Assembly: GCA_029706075.1 (NCBI GenBank)
Contig: JAINUG010000033.1
Span: 1,612,001-1,676,000, forward strand
Direction of reading: 5' to 3'
DNA length: 64,000 nucleotides
From: Aldrovandia affinis
Taxonomy: Eukaryota; Chordata; Actinopteri; Notacanthiformes; Halosauridae
How positions within the stretch are numbered: position 1 is the first letter of the stretch; every line of letters starts with the position of its first letter. Positions 34,200 to 44,455 of the stretch are shown here, in pieces. The notes under the pieces were generated by a model. The model saw only the letters and a list, made by a program, of their open reading frames with translations, made no database searches and had not been told where the DNA came from. A program made the position numbers and the translations under genes.

Positions 34200-35827
34200 T
34201 ATACAGTATATATCACATAATTATTATGATATCATTTTTTATAATTCATTGTTAAATGATTAAGCATGCTCAATATTTCTTTAACTAATTGAACTAGAAA
34301 TATTTAAGGCAGGATCACAAGGGAAATGGCATTCATTACTGCATTAAAATATCTGTTTGATTTCAATAAAAAAATACATTTGAGTTAAATCATAATAATG
34401 TGATGGCATTTTGGAAAAAAATAAGCCACCTCCATTTTGCATTGTCATAGTAATAAGCTTGGGGAATGCTGCCTTTAGACCCACTGAAGTCTCTACAACA
34501 TTCTAATTTATAATTGAGAGCATGAGAATAGGATGGCAATTCATGGCAGAAAATTAAAATGTGGGAAGCATTCAGTCCTTTTTTCGCACAATATCTGGGA
34601 GCCATTCTCCTTGTCAGGTCTCAGCGGCACCTCTGTAGCGCACTGTTCTCATTAGCAGTCTGGAAAGAGAAGCCATCAGAATGTTCATTCCCAGACAGAA
34701 CCTATTCAATTTCCCCCATTCTTTTCTTATCAAGCACATTAAAACCAGGTAGTTCTTCACTGGGTAGTTCTTCACTGGGTATTTTGAATCTTGGGCTCGG
34801 TTTTCTATCTTTCTTCCTTTTTTATGTGTTTCTCACCTCACTTTCTGCATGATGAATTCATTTGGTTTTTAGGGCCAATTGGCACTTTAATTATTCAGAG
34901 GGTATACTATTTTTTGTAAGTGATGAAAACCAGAATATAGAGGGGAATGGGTTATGCTGTCAAAAAAACCCATGGAAAGCATGGCAGAAGCAGTTGTGAT
35001 ATGGCAAAGCTATATATTGCATTCTATTTATTGAAGCCCTTGTGGAAAATCAATTCCCCTTGAGGGTTCTGTTGAACCTTTCAGAGGAAGTCTGCCCCAA
35101 CACCCTGCCCATGTGCAGGTGTACAGAATCAAACAGACAGAATTAATCAGGGGTCTTCCACCACTCATGCCATGTCATATTACAGATGCACACAACAGTA
35201 ATAAAGTACTGCATTGTACATGAATTAAAATATAAAACATCTGAATGAACAACTGCTACAGTATGAAATTGGAAAGCACCACAGACACAATTGATACACA
35301 ATCACAAAATGGGAAGCTATTCATGACATAACAGAGTATTAAGGTTTCCTCTTTATTTCCATTGGTAGACTCCCTGAGATTTAGTGCCTGGGGTCTATGC
35401 TAACGTGGGAGCTAAGGCTAGCCGAATAATTAATTCCTGATCCTCCAAGTCCCAGTGATGCACAACCCAGCTGTAATAATTAATGGCTTCAGTAATGACC
35501 ATAATTGATTCTGTAACCCATTGACACAGCTCAATCAGGTGTGCTCTTCTAGTTACAGGTGACAGACTGGCAATAGCTAGAGTAGGGATACAGTTTTTTC
35601 CCCCCCTTAAACCATTCCTTATGTCCTATGTAATACAATTTTGAGTGGTGTGAATTGCACACTAATAGTCCTATCAAATATTGTCTGAGCAATACTGAGG
35701 ATTCTCATCCACTGAGTCTTTTTTTACCTCCTTGCAGGTAAATTGCCAATCAATTTCAAGGCTGTGATCCATAGTTACTGTGAGACATTGGCCTAGATTC
35801 AATCAAAATTATATATAATATATAATC
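34200..35827. other. Non-coding stretch, possible regulatory DNA
   Basis: No gene or repeat is recognised. The segments around 34400-34760 and 35370-35580 are lower in simple repeats and contain motifs such as TAATAATTAATGGC and CCATAATTGATTC. These resemble homeodomain-rich conserved non-coding elements, but only a cross-species alignment could show that. Confidence 0.5.
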
Positions 35828-35895
35828 TTTGTTTGGTGCATTTTACATTTTAAGCATTTAGCAGACACTGTTATCCAGAGACTTGCAAGATGTGC
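35828..35895 (-). mobile_element. LINE/SINE 3'-tail remnant
   Basis: TTTAGCAGACACTGTTATCCAGAGACTTGC is the reverse complement of a diverged family stem-loop (CTCTGGATAACAGTGTCTGC), preceded by TTTTACATTTTAAGCA. No head or coding part is recognisable beyond about 35895, so the parent could be a LINE or a SINE. Confidence 0.6.
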
Positions 35896-36111
35896 ATTAA
35901 TACATGGTAGAAACAATCATAGTTCGCACAAGAGATCAGTGCAGTAATACAGCGATAGACATCATTGTAGGCAGCTGCATACCATACCTGTAACACTGGG
36001 AAGGAAAAGGTTAGTACATTTTCTTTCTGCAATAACCCAAAATGAACCAAAATGAAATTAAGAATGAGTGTTTATTGAGTTAATTAGAGAGGTCATGTTT
36101 TGTAATATTTA

Positions 36112-37083
36112 CTGCTGCTGCCTTCCTACCACTACTCAACTCCTTCGACCTCTCCCTGCAAAACTCCCCCAACCCACAAGGCGGGCAACCTCCTAGACCT
36201 GATCTTCCTGAGGAACTGCCCCTGCTCCAACCTCACGGTTACCCCCTTGCATACATCTGATCACCATTTCATTTCCTTCTCCCTCTCCCTTGTCCCCCAT
36301 CCTCCCTCCCCTCTTCCAACACCCACCATCACTGCCCGTCGTAACCTTCGCTCCCTCTCACCCTCCTCCCTCGCTCCCCTTGTCACTGCTTCCCTCCCCC
36401 CCCTTAAAGCATTCTCTAGACTCCCCACTGACACTGCTTCCTCCACCTTAATCTCATCCCTGTCCTCTGCACTTGACTCTCTCTGTCCTCTTCTCCCTAG
36501 ACCTGCACGCTCATCCCCTCCTAGTCCCTGGATGTCCGACACCCTGCGCACCTCCCGGGTCAGCCTCCGTGCTGCTGAGAGGAAGTGGGCCAAATCCAGG
36601 CACTCGTCCGACCTTTCATCCTATCAGTCTTTACTGTCTGTGTTTTCTTCTGCTGTCACTGCCGCTAAGGCAATCTTCTACCAAACTAAAATTCAAAATT
36701 CTATATCGAAACCTCGTCAACTGTTCTCTATTTTCTCCTCTCTCCTCAGCACACCTCCTCCCCCACCTCAGTCCCCCTTCACCGCAGATGACTTTGCTGC
36801 TTTCTTCGAGGAGAAAATTGCAGACATCCGCAGCTCCTTTGTGCCCTCCACTCCCGCTGTGCCCTCCACTCCCGCTGTGTCCTCCACTCCCTCTGTGCCT
36901 TCCACTCCCTCTGTGCCTTCCACTCCCTCTGTGCCTTCCACTCCCTCTGTGCCTTCCACTCCCTCTGTGCCTTCCACTCCCTCTGTGCCTTCCACTCCCT
37001 CTGTGCCCTCCACTCCCGCTGTGCCTTCCACTCCCTCTGCCCCTCCCCTGCTTCCCCTCTTTTTCTCCCCTCTCAGACTCTGA
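36112..37083 (+). pseudogene. LINE endonuclease C-terminus and linker
   Basis: GNLLDLIFLRN and the TSDHHFISFSL motif (about 36187-36280) are the last conserved blocks of an APE-type endonuclease, with the Asp-His pair of the active site. A frameshift near 36172 separates a FLPLLNSFDLSLQ piece. The linker that follows includes SRVSLRAAERKWAKSRHSSD, typical of the region before the reverse transcriptase. The frame then runs through eleven hexapeptide repeats and ends at a stop (37081), while the true frame continues in another phase as DISHLLLSHRPTTCALDP. Confidence 0.88.
36841..37038 (+). repeat. 18-bp minisatellite in the LINE ORF, 11 units
   Basis: The unit GTGCCTTCCACTCCCTCT, with CCC/CCT and GCT/TCT variants, repeats exactly every 18 bases from 36841 to 37038. 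It encodes the hexapeptide V-P-S-T-P-S/A. It sits in the linker between endonuclease and reverse transcriptase. Because 18 is a multiple of three, copy-number changes keep the frame. Confidence 0.97.
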
Positions 37084-38618
37084 TATTTCCCACCTCCTCC
37101 TCTCCCACCGCCCTACCACTTGTGCCCTCGACCCTATCCCTTCATCCCTCCTCCAGGCGATCACACCTGACATCCTCCCGTTTGTCACCTCCCTTGTGAA
37201 CTCCTCCCTGTCCTCTGGTTGTTCCCCTCGCCCTTCAAAAGGGCCCATATCACCCCTCTGCTGAAAAAACCCACTCTAGACCCCTCAGTTATCCAGAATT
37301 ATCGCCCAGTATCCCTCCTCCCCTTCCTGTCTAAAACCCTCGAAAGAGCGGTATCTCACCAACTCTCTGCTTTCCTTACAGAAAATAACCTGCTGGACCC
37401 CTACCAGTCCGGCTTCAGACCTGGCCACTCAACAGAAACCGCTCTCCTCTCGGTCAATGAAGCTCTTCACACCGCACGAGCCGCCTCCCTCTCCTCCATC
37501 CTGATCCTGCTTGATCTCTCAGCTGCCTTCGACACTGTGGAGCACTCCATCCTCCTGTCCTCCCTGGCAGCAACCGGGATCTGCGGTACAGCCCTCGCCT
37601 GGATCGAGTCCTACCTCTCCGGTCGCTCCTTCCAGGTTGCCTGGGCTGGTAAAGTATCACCGCCTTGCTCCCTCCCCACCGGGGTTCCACAGGGCTCAGT
37701 CCTCGGTCCCCTTCTCTTCTCCCTGTACACCCGCTCCCTTGGCTCTGTAATCTCTGCCCACGGCTTATTTTACCATTGTTATGCTGATGACACTCAACTC
37801 TTTCTCTCCTTCTCCCCATCAGACACTCAGGTCTCTACCCGCATCGCTGCTTGCCTGGGGGACATTCAGAGCTGGATGGACAGTCACCACCTAAAGCTCA
37901 ACCCAGGTAAAACAGAGCTAATCTTCATTCCTGCCCTAAACTCTCCCCACCTTGATTTCTCCATTTCTCTAGGTGACACCCTGGTGACATCATCACCCTG
38001 CGCGAAGAATCTCGGTGTGGTGATGGACAACAGGCTGTCCCTATCAATGAACATTGCAGCGGTAAGCCGGGCGTGCAGATTCTTCCTGTATAACATCAGG
38101 AGGATCCGTCCCTTCCTTACCACGTACTCTACCCAGCTCCTGGTCCAAGCAATGGTACTGTCCCGCTTGGACTACTGCAACTCGCTCCTGGCTGGCCTTC
38201 CCGCATCTGCCATCAGACCCTGCAACTCATCCAGAACGCTGCGGCCCGTCTGATCTACAACCTTCCTCGACACTCCCACGTCACCCCCCTGCTCACTACC
38301 CTCCACTGGCTGCCTGTTATAGCTCGCATCAAATTCAAGACATTGGTCCTAGCATACCAGGCAGTCAAGGGACCAGCCCCAACATACCTCACCAAGATCT
38401 TCAAACCCTACACACCTGCCAGACCTCTCCGTTCTGCTACCTCAGGACGCCTAGCACCTCCCCCCCTCCGCACCTGCGCTTCCCGGTCACGTCTCCTGTC
38501 GGTTCTGGCTCCACGATGGTGGAATGACCTTCCGGTGGAAGTCAGAACAGCTGAGACCCTGGCCACCTTCAAGCGTCGACTGAAGACTCACCTCTTCAGG
38601 GTGCACCTCTCCCCGTAG
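37084..38618 (+). pseudogene. LINE reverse transcriptase, few frameshifts
   Basis: The chain can be read as DISHLLLSHRPTTCALDPIP (frame 2), FKRAHITPLLKKP (frame 1 from 37219), SVIQNYRPVSLLPFLSKTLE, YQSGFRPGHSTETALL, ILLDLSAAFDTVEH (first catalytic Asp), GVPQGSVLGPLLFSLYT, YADDTQLFLS (37780-37809, the catalytic Asp pair), LKLNPGKTEL, KNLGVVMDNRLS and LSRLDYCNSLLAGL. A shift near 38210 moves it to frame 3, ending with PRWWNDLPVEVRTAETL to the stop at 38616-38618. All core polymerase motifs survive, so the gene was lost recently. Confidence 0.93.
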
Positions 38619-39059
38619 TCCGGTTTTTGTTAATTTAGGGACATAGTCACTTAGTTTACACGTCTACTTGTTTATGTATTGTATTAGGCTTAGGCATTAT
38701 TTCCTGCATTGAGTGCTTTACTGCTACCTCTGAATTGTGGCTACAGATTTACCTACAGGGTCCTAGTTTAACTATGTGGTTGCTCCTAGCACCCAGGAAT
38801 TGTACTTCCCACTAGGGTGGCTTTCAGCTAAACTGTTCTTGACTACGGTTAACACTTTGTTGTACGTCGCTCTGGATAAGAGCGTCTGCCAAATGCCTAT
38901 AATGTAATGTAATGTAATGTAATGTACTGTGGTTCACAAATAACAACTGTTGCATGATTTCTATGTCATTTATAATTTAGTTTAAAAAAGAAGAAAAAAC
39001 TGCATTGCTTTATGACAGCTGATTTAGCACAGGCAATGTGAAAATGTGTAAAAAATTAA

Positions 39060-39453
39060 GTAAGCCATGAACTCTGTGCCAGCTCATATGTCTTCCAGGA
39101 TGACAAGGCCTCATACACAGGGCACAAGAAGTCACTGAATGGTTTGATGAGCATGAAAACGATGTATACCATACCATGGCCTTCTCAGTCACCAGATCTC
39201 AACCCAATGAAACACTTATGGGAGATTCTAGAGCAATGCCTGAGAGTATTTTCCACTACCATCAACAAAACACCAGATGATGGTATTTCTCATGAGAATG
39301 GAGTTGCATCCCTCCAATAGAGATCCAGATATTTGTAGAATCTATGCCAAGGACCATTGTTCTGATGGCTCATGGTGGCCCAATACCCTATTGTATAATT
39401 ATAATTATTATACATGTTGATGTTTCCTTTATTTTGACAGTTACCTGTAACTG
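39060..39453 (+). mobile_element. Tc1-like element, 3' half
   Basis: Plus-strand pieces read FQDDKASYTGHK (second catalytic Asp region), WFDEHEND, then PWPSQSPDLNP with the following MKHLWEILEQCLRVF, where Ile-Glu of the usual NPIEHLW is replaced by Met-Lys, so the catalytic Glu is lost. It ends with the inverted repeat TTTATTTTGACAGTTACCTGTA (39431-39452). The N-terminal half is absent. Confidence 0.85.
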
Positions 39454-39501
39454 CTTTATAAACATGTAACACCATGCAGATGAAGATGTTTTTATTGCTT
39501 T

Positions 39502-40038
39502 TGTGGTGTCCCTAGGGGTTGGGCGACACGCACAAACCTTGCAGAGGGCGTAGGCAGGTTAAATAACCCGGAGGAGGCAGTATTATAAACAAAACAATAA
39601 TTTATTAACTGAATCTTGACAACACAAACACAAAACAAAGGGCGGGGTGTTCGGGGAATCCAAAACACAAAGTCCCAAATCCTACTCGTCATCGTTATCC
39701 AGTGTCCAAGTCCAGTTCCGTTCCGCAATCCAGGTCAGTAGTCGGTACACAAAGGGGGGTCCTCACAACAATCCGGGTCAAACACTATAAACAATCCAAA
39801 ATACTTTTCTTCTCTCTCACACACTCTTTCTTGATAACAGCCACCCTACTCCTCCGCCGTGTGATAGGAGCTGGTCCCTGAAATAGGCCTCCAAATGGCC
39901 TTCAGCTGTTCGTTAGTCCCAATCACTTGACACCGTTCAAGTGCCTGCTGGGAAATGTAGTGTTTCTTTGGCTCCAGTGGTACCAATGTGTTGAAGGCCA
40001 GGCAGCCATTTCCTTGGGCAGCCCCTTGGGCTGCCACA
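39502..40038 (-). mobile_element. Solo LTR with 4-bp target duplication
   Basis: On the minus strand the 537-bp unit starts TGTGGCAGCCCAAGGGG and ends CCCTAGGGACACCACA, the TG...CA form of long terminal repeats. It is flanked by CTTT on both sides (39498-39501 and 40039-40042). A polyadenylation-type AATAAATTATTG lies on its sense strand. There is no internal region, so it probably arose by recombination between the two LTRs of a longer element (Gypsy-like or another group, undetermined). Confidence 0.85.
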
Positions 40039-40042
40039 CTTT

Positions 40043-43000
40043 ATATATACTTTATTCCAAAATAAAAGTTTGATTGAATCCTCAGCAGCCTGCCTAGTGG
40101 TGAGTACATTGTTTGAAGTAGAACAACATAAAAACTTGTCAGTACATATGTAAAGATATTGGTTGACTGTGCTTGTGTAAATTTCCATTTTTTTCTGGGT
40201 TTTGCCAACCAATATCTCTCACTTAAGACCCTGTTTAATATCAAGGTCACTGATGAAGGGAACTACCGTATTCATACTTGTATTACAAGAGGTGACGTCA
40301 AAGTATGTCACGGACGTATTTTATCTTATAAAATCTGCTACACTCTTCCCATCTGTCTAAAGATAACTGAGGATACTGTGTGCACCGTGTCTGTATCAGC
40401 TGAGAATATGGCAAGTCCTTGTGTAGGCCTCCTCTATATACTGCACCAATGTCACAATCATATCTGAACGGTATCTCAGTCCATGTAACTGAACCTGTAA
40501 AGGTATTACCGGCCACCTCGGCATATATCCCGAGTGAGCGACCAACCTGGGCTTGTTACTCCAGTACATACCGTTTTCGATCTTTTCCACAACTGCAGTT
40601 AGCTAATGTTTTCTTGCTAATTTCCTTAGCTCATAGCAGTGGCTATGTAGAATATACTCTGTAATCCATCACAAATTTAACAGGATAAATGTAAATTACC
40701 ATGGCTAGCTAGCTAACAAATTATTATGTTTCCTAGCTAGTAAGTTTTTGATTGTCATCAAGCCCATCAGTTACACCATTAAAAGGCCGAACCAAAAAAA
40801 TTACATCTACTTTCAGATGGAATTAGGTTTATGGGTAAAACAGAAAATAAAACAGAAAACCTGTTAGACCATTTTGGATTATGATTTTTTGACAAAAATA
40901 ATGCACTCACCTATTTCAAGCACCACCATTGAAAGGCCTCAGAACCCTCTGTGTGCTGGGTTGGGTGCCACATAGGACCATATGAATGGGGTGATTAAAA
41001 CAACAAAGTTCTTTTAATAGAGTGATTGTGGTCAAATCGGGTGGACATGTCTACAACAGTTTATACCTTTTAGTAGTGGATCAACCAGTTAGCAGATCAG
41101 CATGGTTAATTTTAATAGTATAACAGAAACATTAGCTGCATAGACTATGCGAGGGGGTTTGGTTTTGGTAATCTTGCACACCAGCTGTCCCTAGCAGCTG
41201 GAGTGGGGGCGAGGGTAGTTTGTTGGGGGCAGTAGCTAGCTAGGTGTTCAACTAGTTTGGAGAGATGAAGTTGAATGTTTTTGTGTTTTATTGATGGTGT
41301 GATCCAACTCGGTTAGTACGGTGCATGTTCAGGGATGAAAACTATTCGTTAATAAATATTAATTCATTTCAATGCTCACCTCCGTGATTTATTTGCAAGG
41401 CCACTACAAGATTCATATTGTGACCATATTGGCAACTCAGTCAACCTCTATGTTGGTTGTATTCAAACATTCAATGGCATATTGATAGCTTGTATATTTA
41501 CTGATAACATCCCATTGATAGGTATTTCAATCAAACTTTATTTGTATAGCGCATTTTAAAAAACATTTGTCCCAATACGCTTTACAGCAGCCTGAATTAT
41601 ATATATATAATTATCAAGTTTACCAGTGTAAGGGTGACCCATCAGCAGTACCTTATTTAATACTTAAAGGTTTAGGACATTTGTCAGTATTATCAGTTTA
41701 AAGATACAGGAATGTACTCTGCAGTGCCTATTCTTGCTTAAGAGCCAACGCTGATACTCCCATTATTAGTAATTAACTAGATTACTGAATTATGAACATA
41801 ACACATGTCATTATCTAATTAAAAAACCCTTTAGTATATATTGTACCAATGCAACTGAATGTTTTTATACATTTTAGTGCAGAAAAGTCTACTCAAATGA
41901 AGATGGCATTTGCTAAAAAATTATGCAAAAATGAAATCAATGACAAACACGGTAGCTAGCCCTCTGGTTCCACTATACAACACAGGTCATAATGGTACCT
42001 GATCCATTCAGTTCTTTCTTCTTACCCTAAAAGATACTTTTATTTGTGGGTATTTGAACTTGATAGAGAGACCTTTCTTTGTCAGAGCTTCCAGAGTTCC
42101 TGCAGAGATGCATTAGTGATATGTCATCCTATACTGTAATGGGATTTTTTCAGTTCACACTTTTCCAACACAAGTCTTTTTGATATCGACAAACTCGATT
42201 TATGGCAGTAGTATTACATTAACTGTTCATTCAGACAATTGTTTTTAAACTTAACTTCCTGTTTTACTTGGGGCATTGGGGATTTCTCAGCTGAGGTGTG
42301 TATATGCCTGCAAGTGGAACAAAGTTAAAGTTAAATCCCAAAAGAGGGCAGACAATTATAGGGAGTCAAAAATGATTCATACATATGAAAGGTTTACATC
42401 ATACGGAAGTGGTTTATATACATAATTTTGATATTGTGGTTAACATTAGAGTAGACGTTTTAGGGGTTGAAGTCCATTATAACCAGAGAGGCTTTCTCTT
42501 GACGAGCATGAGTTAATTCCCAATGCATCCTACCAAGAAAACAAATGAAGACATTTATCATCATGCCTGCCAAATTTCTCCATTAGGGGCCTCCAAATCC
42601 CTCCTCCCACCTCTCCCATGCCCGAGATGGCCATGGGAGGGAGGAGTCAGGGGAGAGGCATCGGGCACAGCTGATTAAAACCGTGTTAATGGAATGCTGG
42701 TCTGTCACTCCAATTTCCAGTCCAATTATGTCCTGATTAATGCTTTGGGTTCTTTAAGTGATCATCAGTCACTTACCTTGCGCAATAATCAGCACACTGA
42801 CAAAACAATCAGGGGAATGTACCACTCGCCTCTTTTCATGGGGGAAATAAAGGAAGGAACAAGCAGTGTATAATTACATTGTTGTGTGATTGCGGATTCA
42901 ATCCTCTGGGAAAGTATTGGGACTGATTGAGTGTAGCTGCAGTCTAAATGGCCCACTCGCTCCCCACTACCCTCTGCAAATGATCAGATCAGCAGTTAAC

Positions 43001-44104
43001 TGGCTCCACCTTCCCGCATCCTGATTGGTGCCTCTCGGGACAGTGGGGAGCCTACGAGCTAGTTTGAATGAAATCTCAGGGGTTTCCCTGGGTTTTGAGA
43101 TAGGATGGAGCACAACAATCAAGGCCATAACAGAGAGATAGTAATAACAGACTAAGGGTCAGGTTTATTAAAGGATTGCGACTGCTTTTCCCATGCAAAA
43201 GCAGCCGCTACAAGGTCTCAATATCTATGTGGGATTTACTAAATGGTTGCAATGAGTCAAATCACTATTAGGATGTAATTTGCAGGGGTTAAGTCACTTT
43301 GCAACTTGCCTGTAGATGAATACCTAAATCTGTTCATGCATATGCTCTTCATGCACATGTATACTTGGGGTGAATGCCCTAAAACAGGGTGGAAGTTTTG
43401 TAAATTAGGTCAATTAAGTATTCTGTCTGATTTACTAAAGCATGCCTTAATTGTGACTCCTCTTTGTGTAAGAATTTGAATAACTCTTGAAACCAGGCGG
43501 TTTTGTGAGCGCTGATATCACCTAGGTATTTCAAAATTCCCTGTATTGCACTTTCCGAGGTGCTAGTCACTGTCCCACCGCTATTTTAAATACATATTCT
43601 ATATAGCATACATATTATTTACTAGAGCTTGAAATAAAAATTATATGAAAGGATGCAGTATTTATATTGACAAATTTGTTATAAAAACGTAGTCTGAATT
43701 TGAACAATTATCTTATTGTGCGTATGTGGTCAAGAGGGTATAGAATGAATTGTGAATACAGTTTTAATTTCATACACTCTGTGGTCTTCTCCCATTACAA
43801 GTTTAACCATTTCTAATTCTTTATTCTTATTCTAATATTCTTTCCTCGGTTGGACCTTGGTGTCTTTTTCCCACATTATGTTGTAGGAAATACGTCATTT
43901 CATATTTTCTTTACATAATACATCAAACAGAGGACACACTGATTTGGGGCAGATAGCTCATAATATTCTCCCTTGCTTTAGCTAACTAGCAAATCTGATA
44001 CAAATACAGTTATAGGTGTTATAAGACAGCTATGATCAGTCTTTCCTTCTAATTAGCTAGCTATTAAGAACCACAAAGTAGTTACATACATTTTGGAAAC
44101 CCAT
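40043..44104. other. Non-coding stretch with an LTR/LINE-type tail scrap
   Basis: No gene is recognised. At about 41520-41590 the sequence AATCAAACTTTATTTGTATAGCGCA and then CCAATACGCTTTACAGCAG resembles the 3' end of a fish SINE/LINE family (see also 54140-54215). The part from 42580 to 42920 has low repeat content and several TAATTA-like words and may be regulatory. The rest is AT-rich. Confidence 0.5.
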
Positions 44105-44455
44105 TCCATTATCTAAGCCGCTTATTCCTGGTTAGAGTCGCGGGGGGCTGGAGCCTATCCCAGCATGCGTTCCGGGCGAGAGGCAGGAATACACCCTGGA
44201 CAGGTCGCCAATCCATCGCAGGGCACACACACCATTCACTCACACACTCATACCTACGGGCAATTTAGACTCTCCAATTAGCCTAACGTGCATGTCTTTG
44301 GACTGTGGGAGGAAACCGGAGTACCTGGAGGAAACCCACGCGGACACGGGGAGAACATGCAAACTCCGCACAGAAAGGCCCCCGGCCTGGATTCGAACCC
44401 GAGACCTTCTTACTGTGAGGCGACAGCGCTATCCACTGCACCACCGTGCCGCCCA
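44105..44455 (-). mobile_element. Common fish SINE with a tRNA-like head
   Basis: Read on the minus strand: head GGGCGGCACGGTGGTGCAGT with an A-box-like GTGCAGTGGATAGCGC and a B-box GGTTCGAATCC (44392-44402). The conserved body includes GGCCTTTCTGTGCGGAGTTT and GCATGTTCTCCCCGTGTCCG, then CCCACAGTCCAAAGACATGC, and the tail includes GGCTCCAGCCCCCCGCGACT and GATAATGGAATGGG. This is one of the most widespread repeats in ray-finned fish. The copy looks nearly full length. Related sequence forms the head of the chimera at 60101-60602. Confidence 0.88.

Larger units (their letters stand above)
36112..38930 (+). mobile_element. L2-type LINE (UnaL2-like), best copy in the window
   Basis: This is a non-LTR retrotransposon, truncated at the 5' end within its endonuclease domain. 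It copies itself through its RNA by target-primed reverse transcription. It contains the endonuclease C-terminus, a variable linker with a minisatellite, the reverse transcriptase, and a 3' UTR from 38619 that ends with CGCTCTGGATAAGAGCGTC and (TGTAA)n. Long stretches read cleanly with few frameshifts, and its 3' UTR is nearly identical to 14748-14937. The tail and stem-loop resemble the eel LINE UnaL2 (from memory). Confidence 0.93.

Noticed and set aside
36247..37264. Several overlapping long ORFs on both strands over the LINE, including a Gly/Val/Glu-Gly repeat ORF on the minus strand
   Set aside because: They are shadows created by the 18-bp minisatellite and the C-rich LINE sequence. Only the plus-strand endonuclease/reverse transcriptase frame is real.
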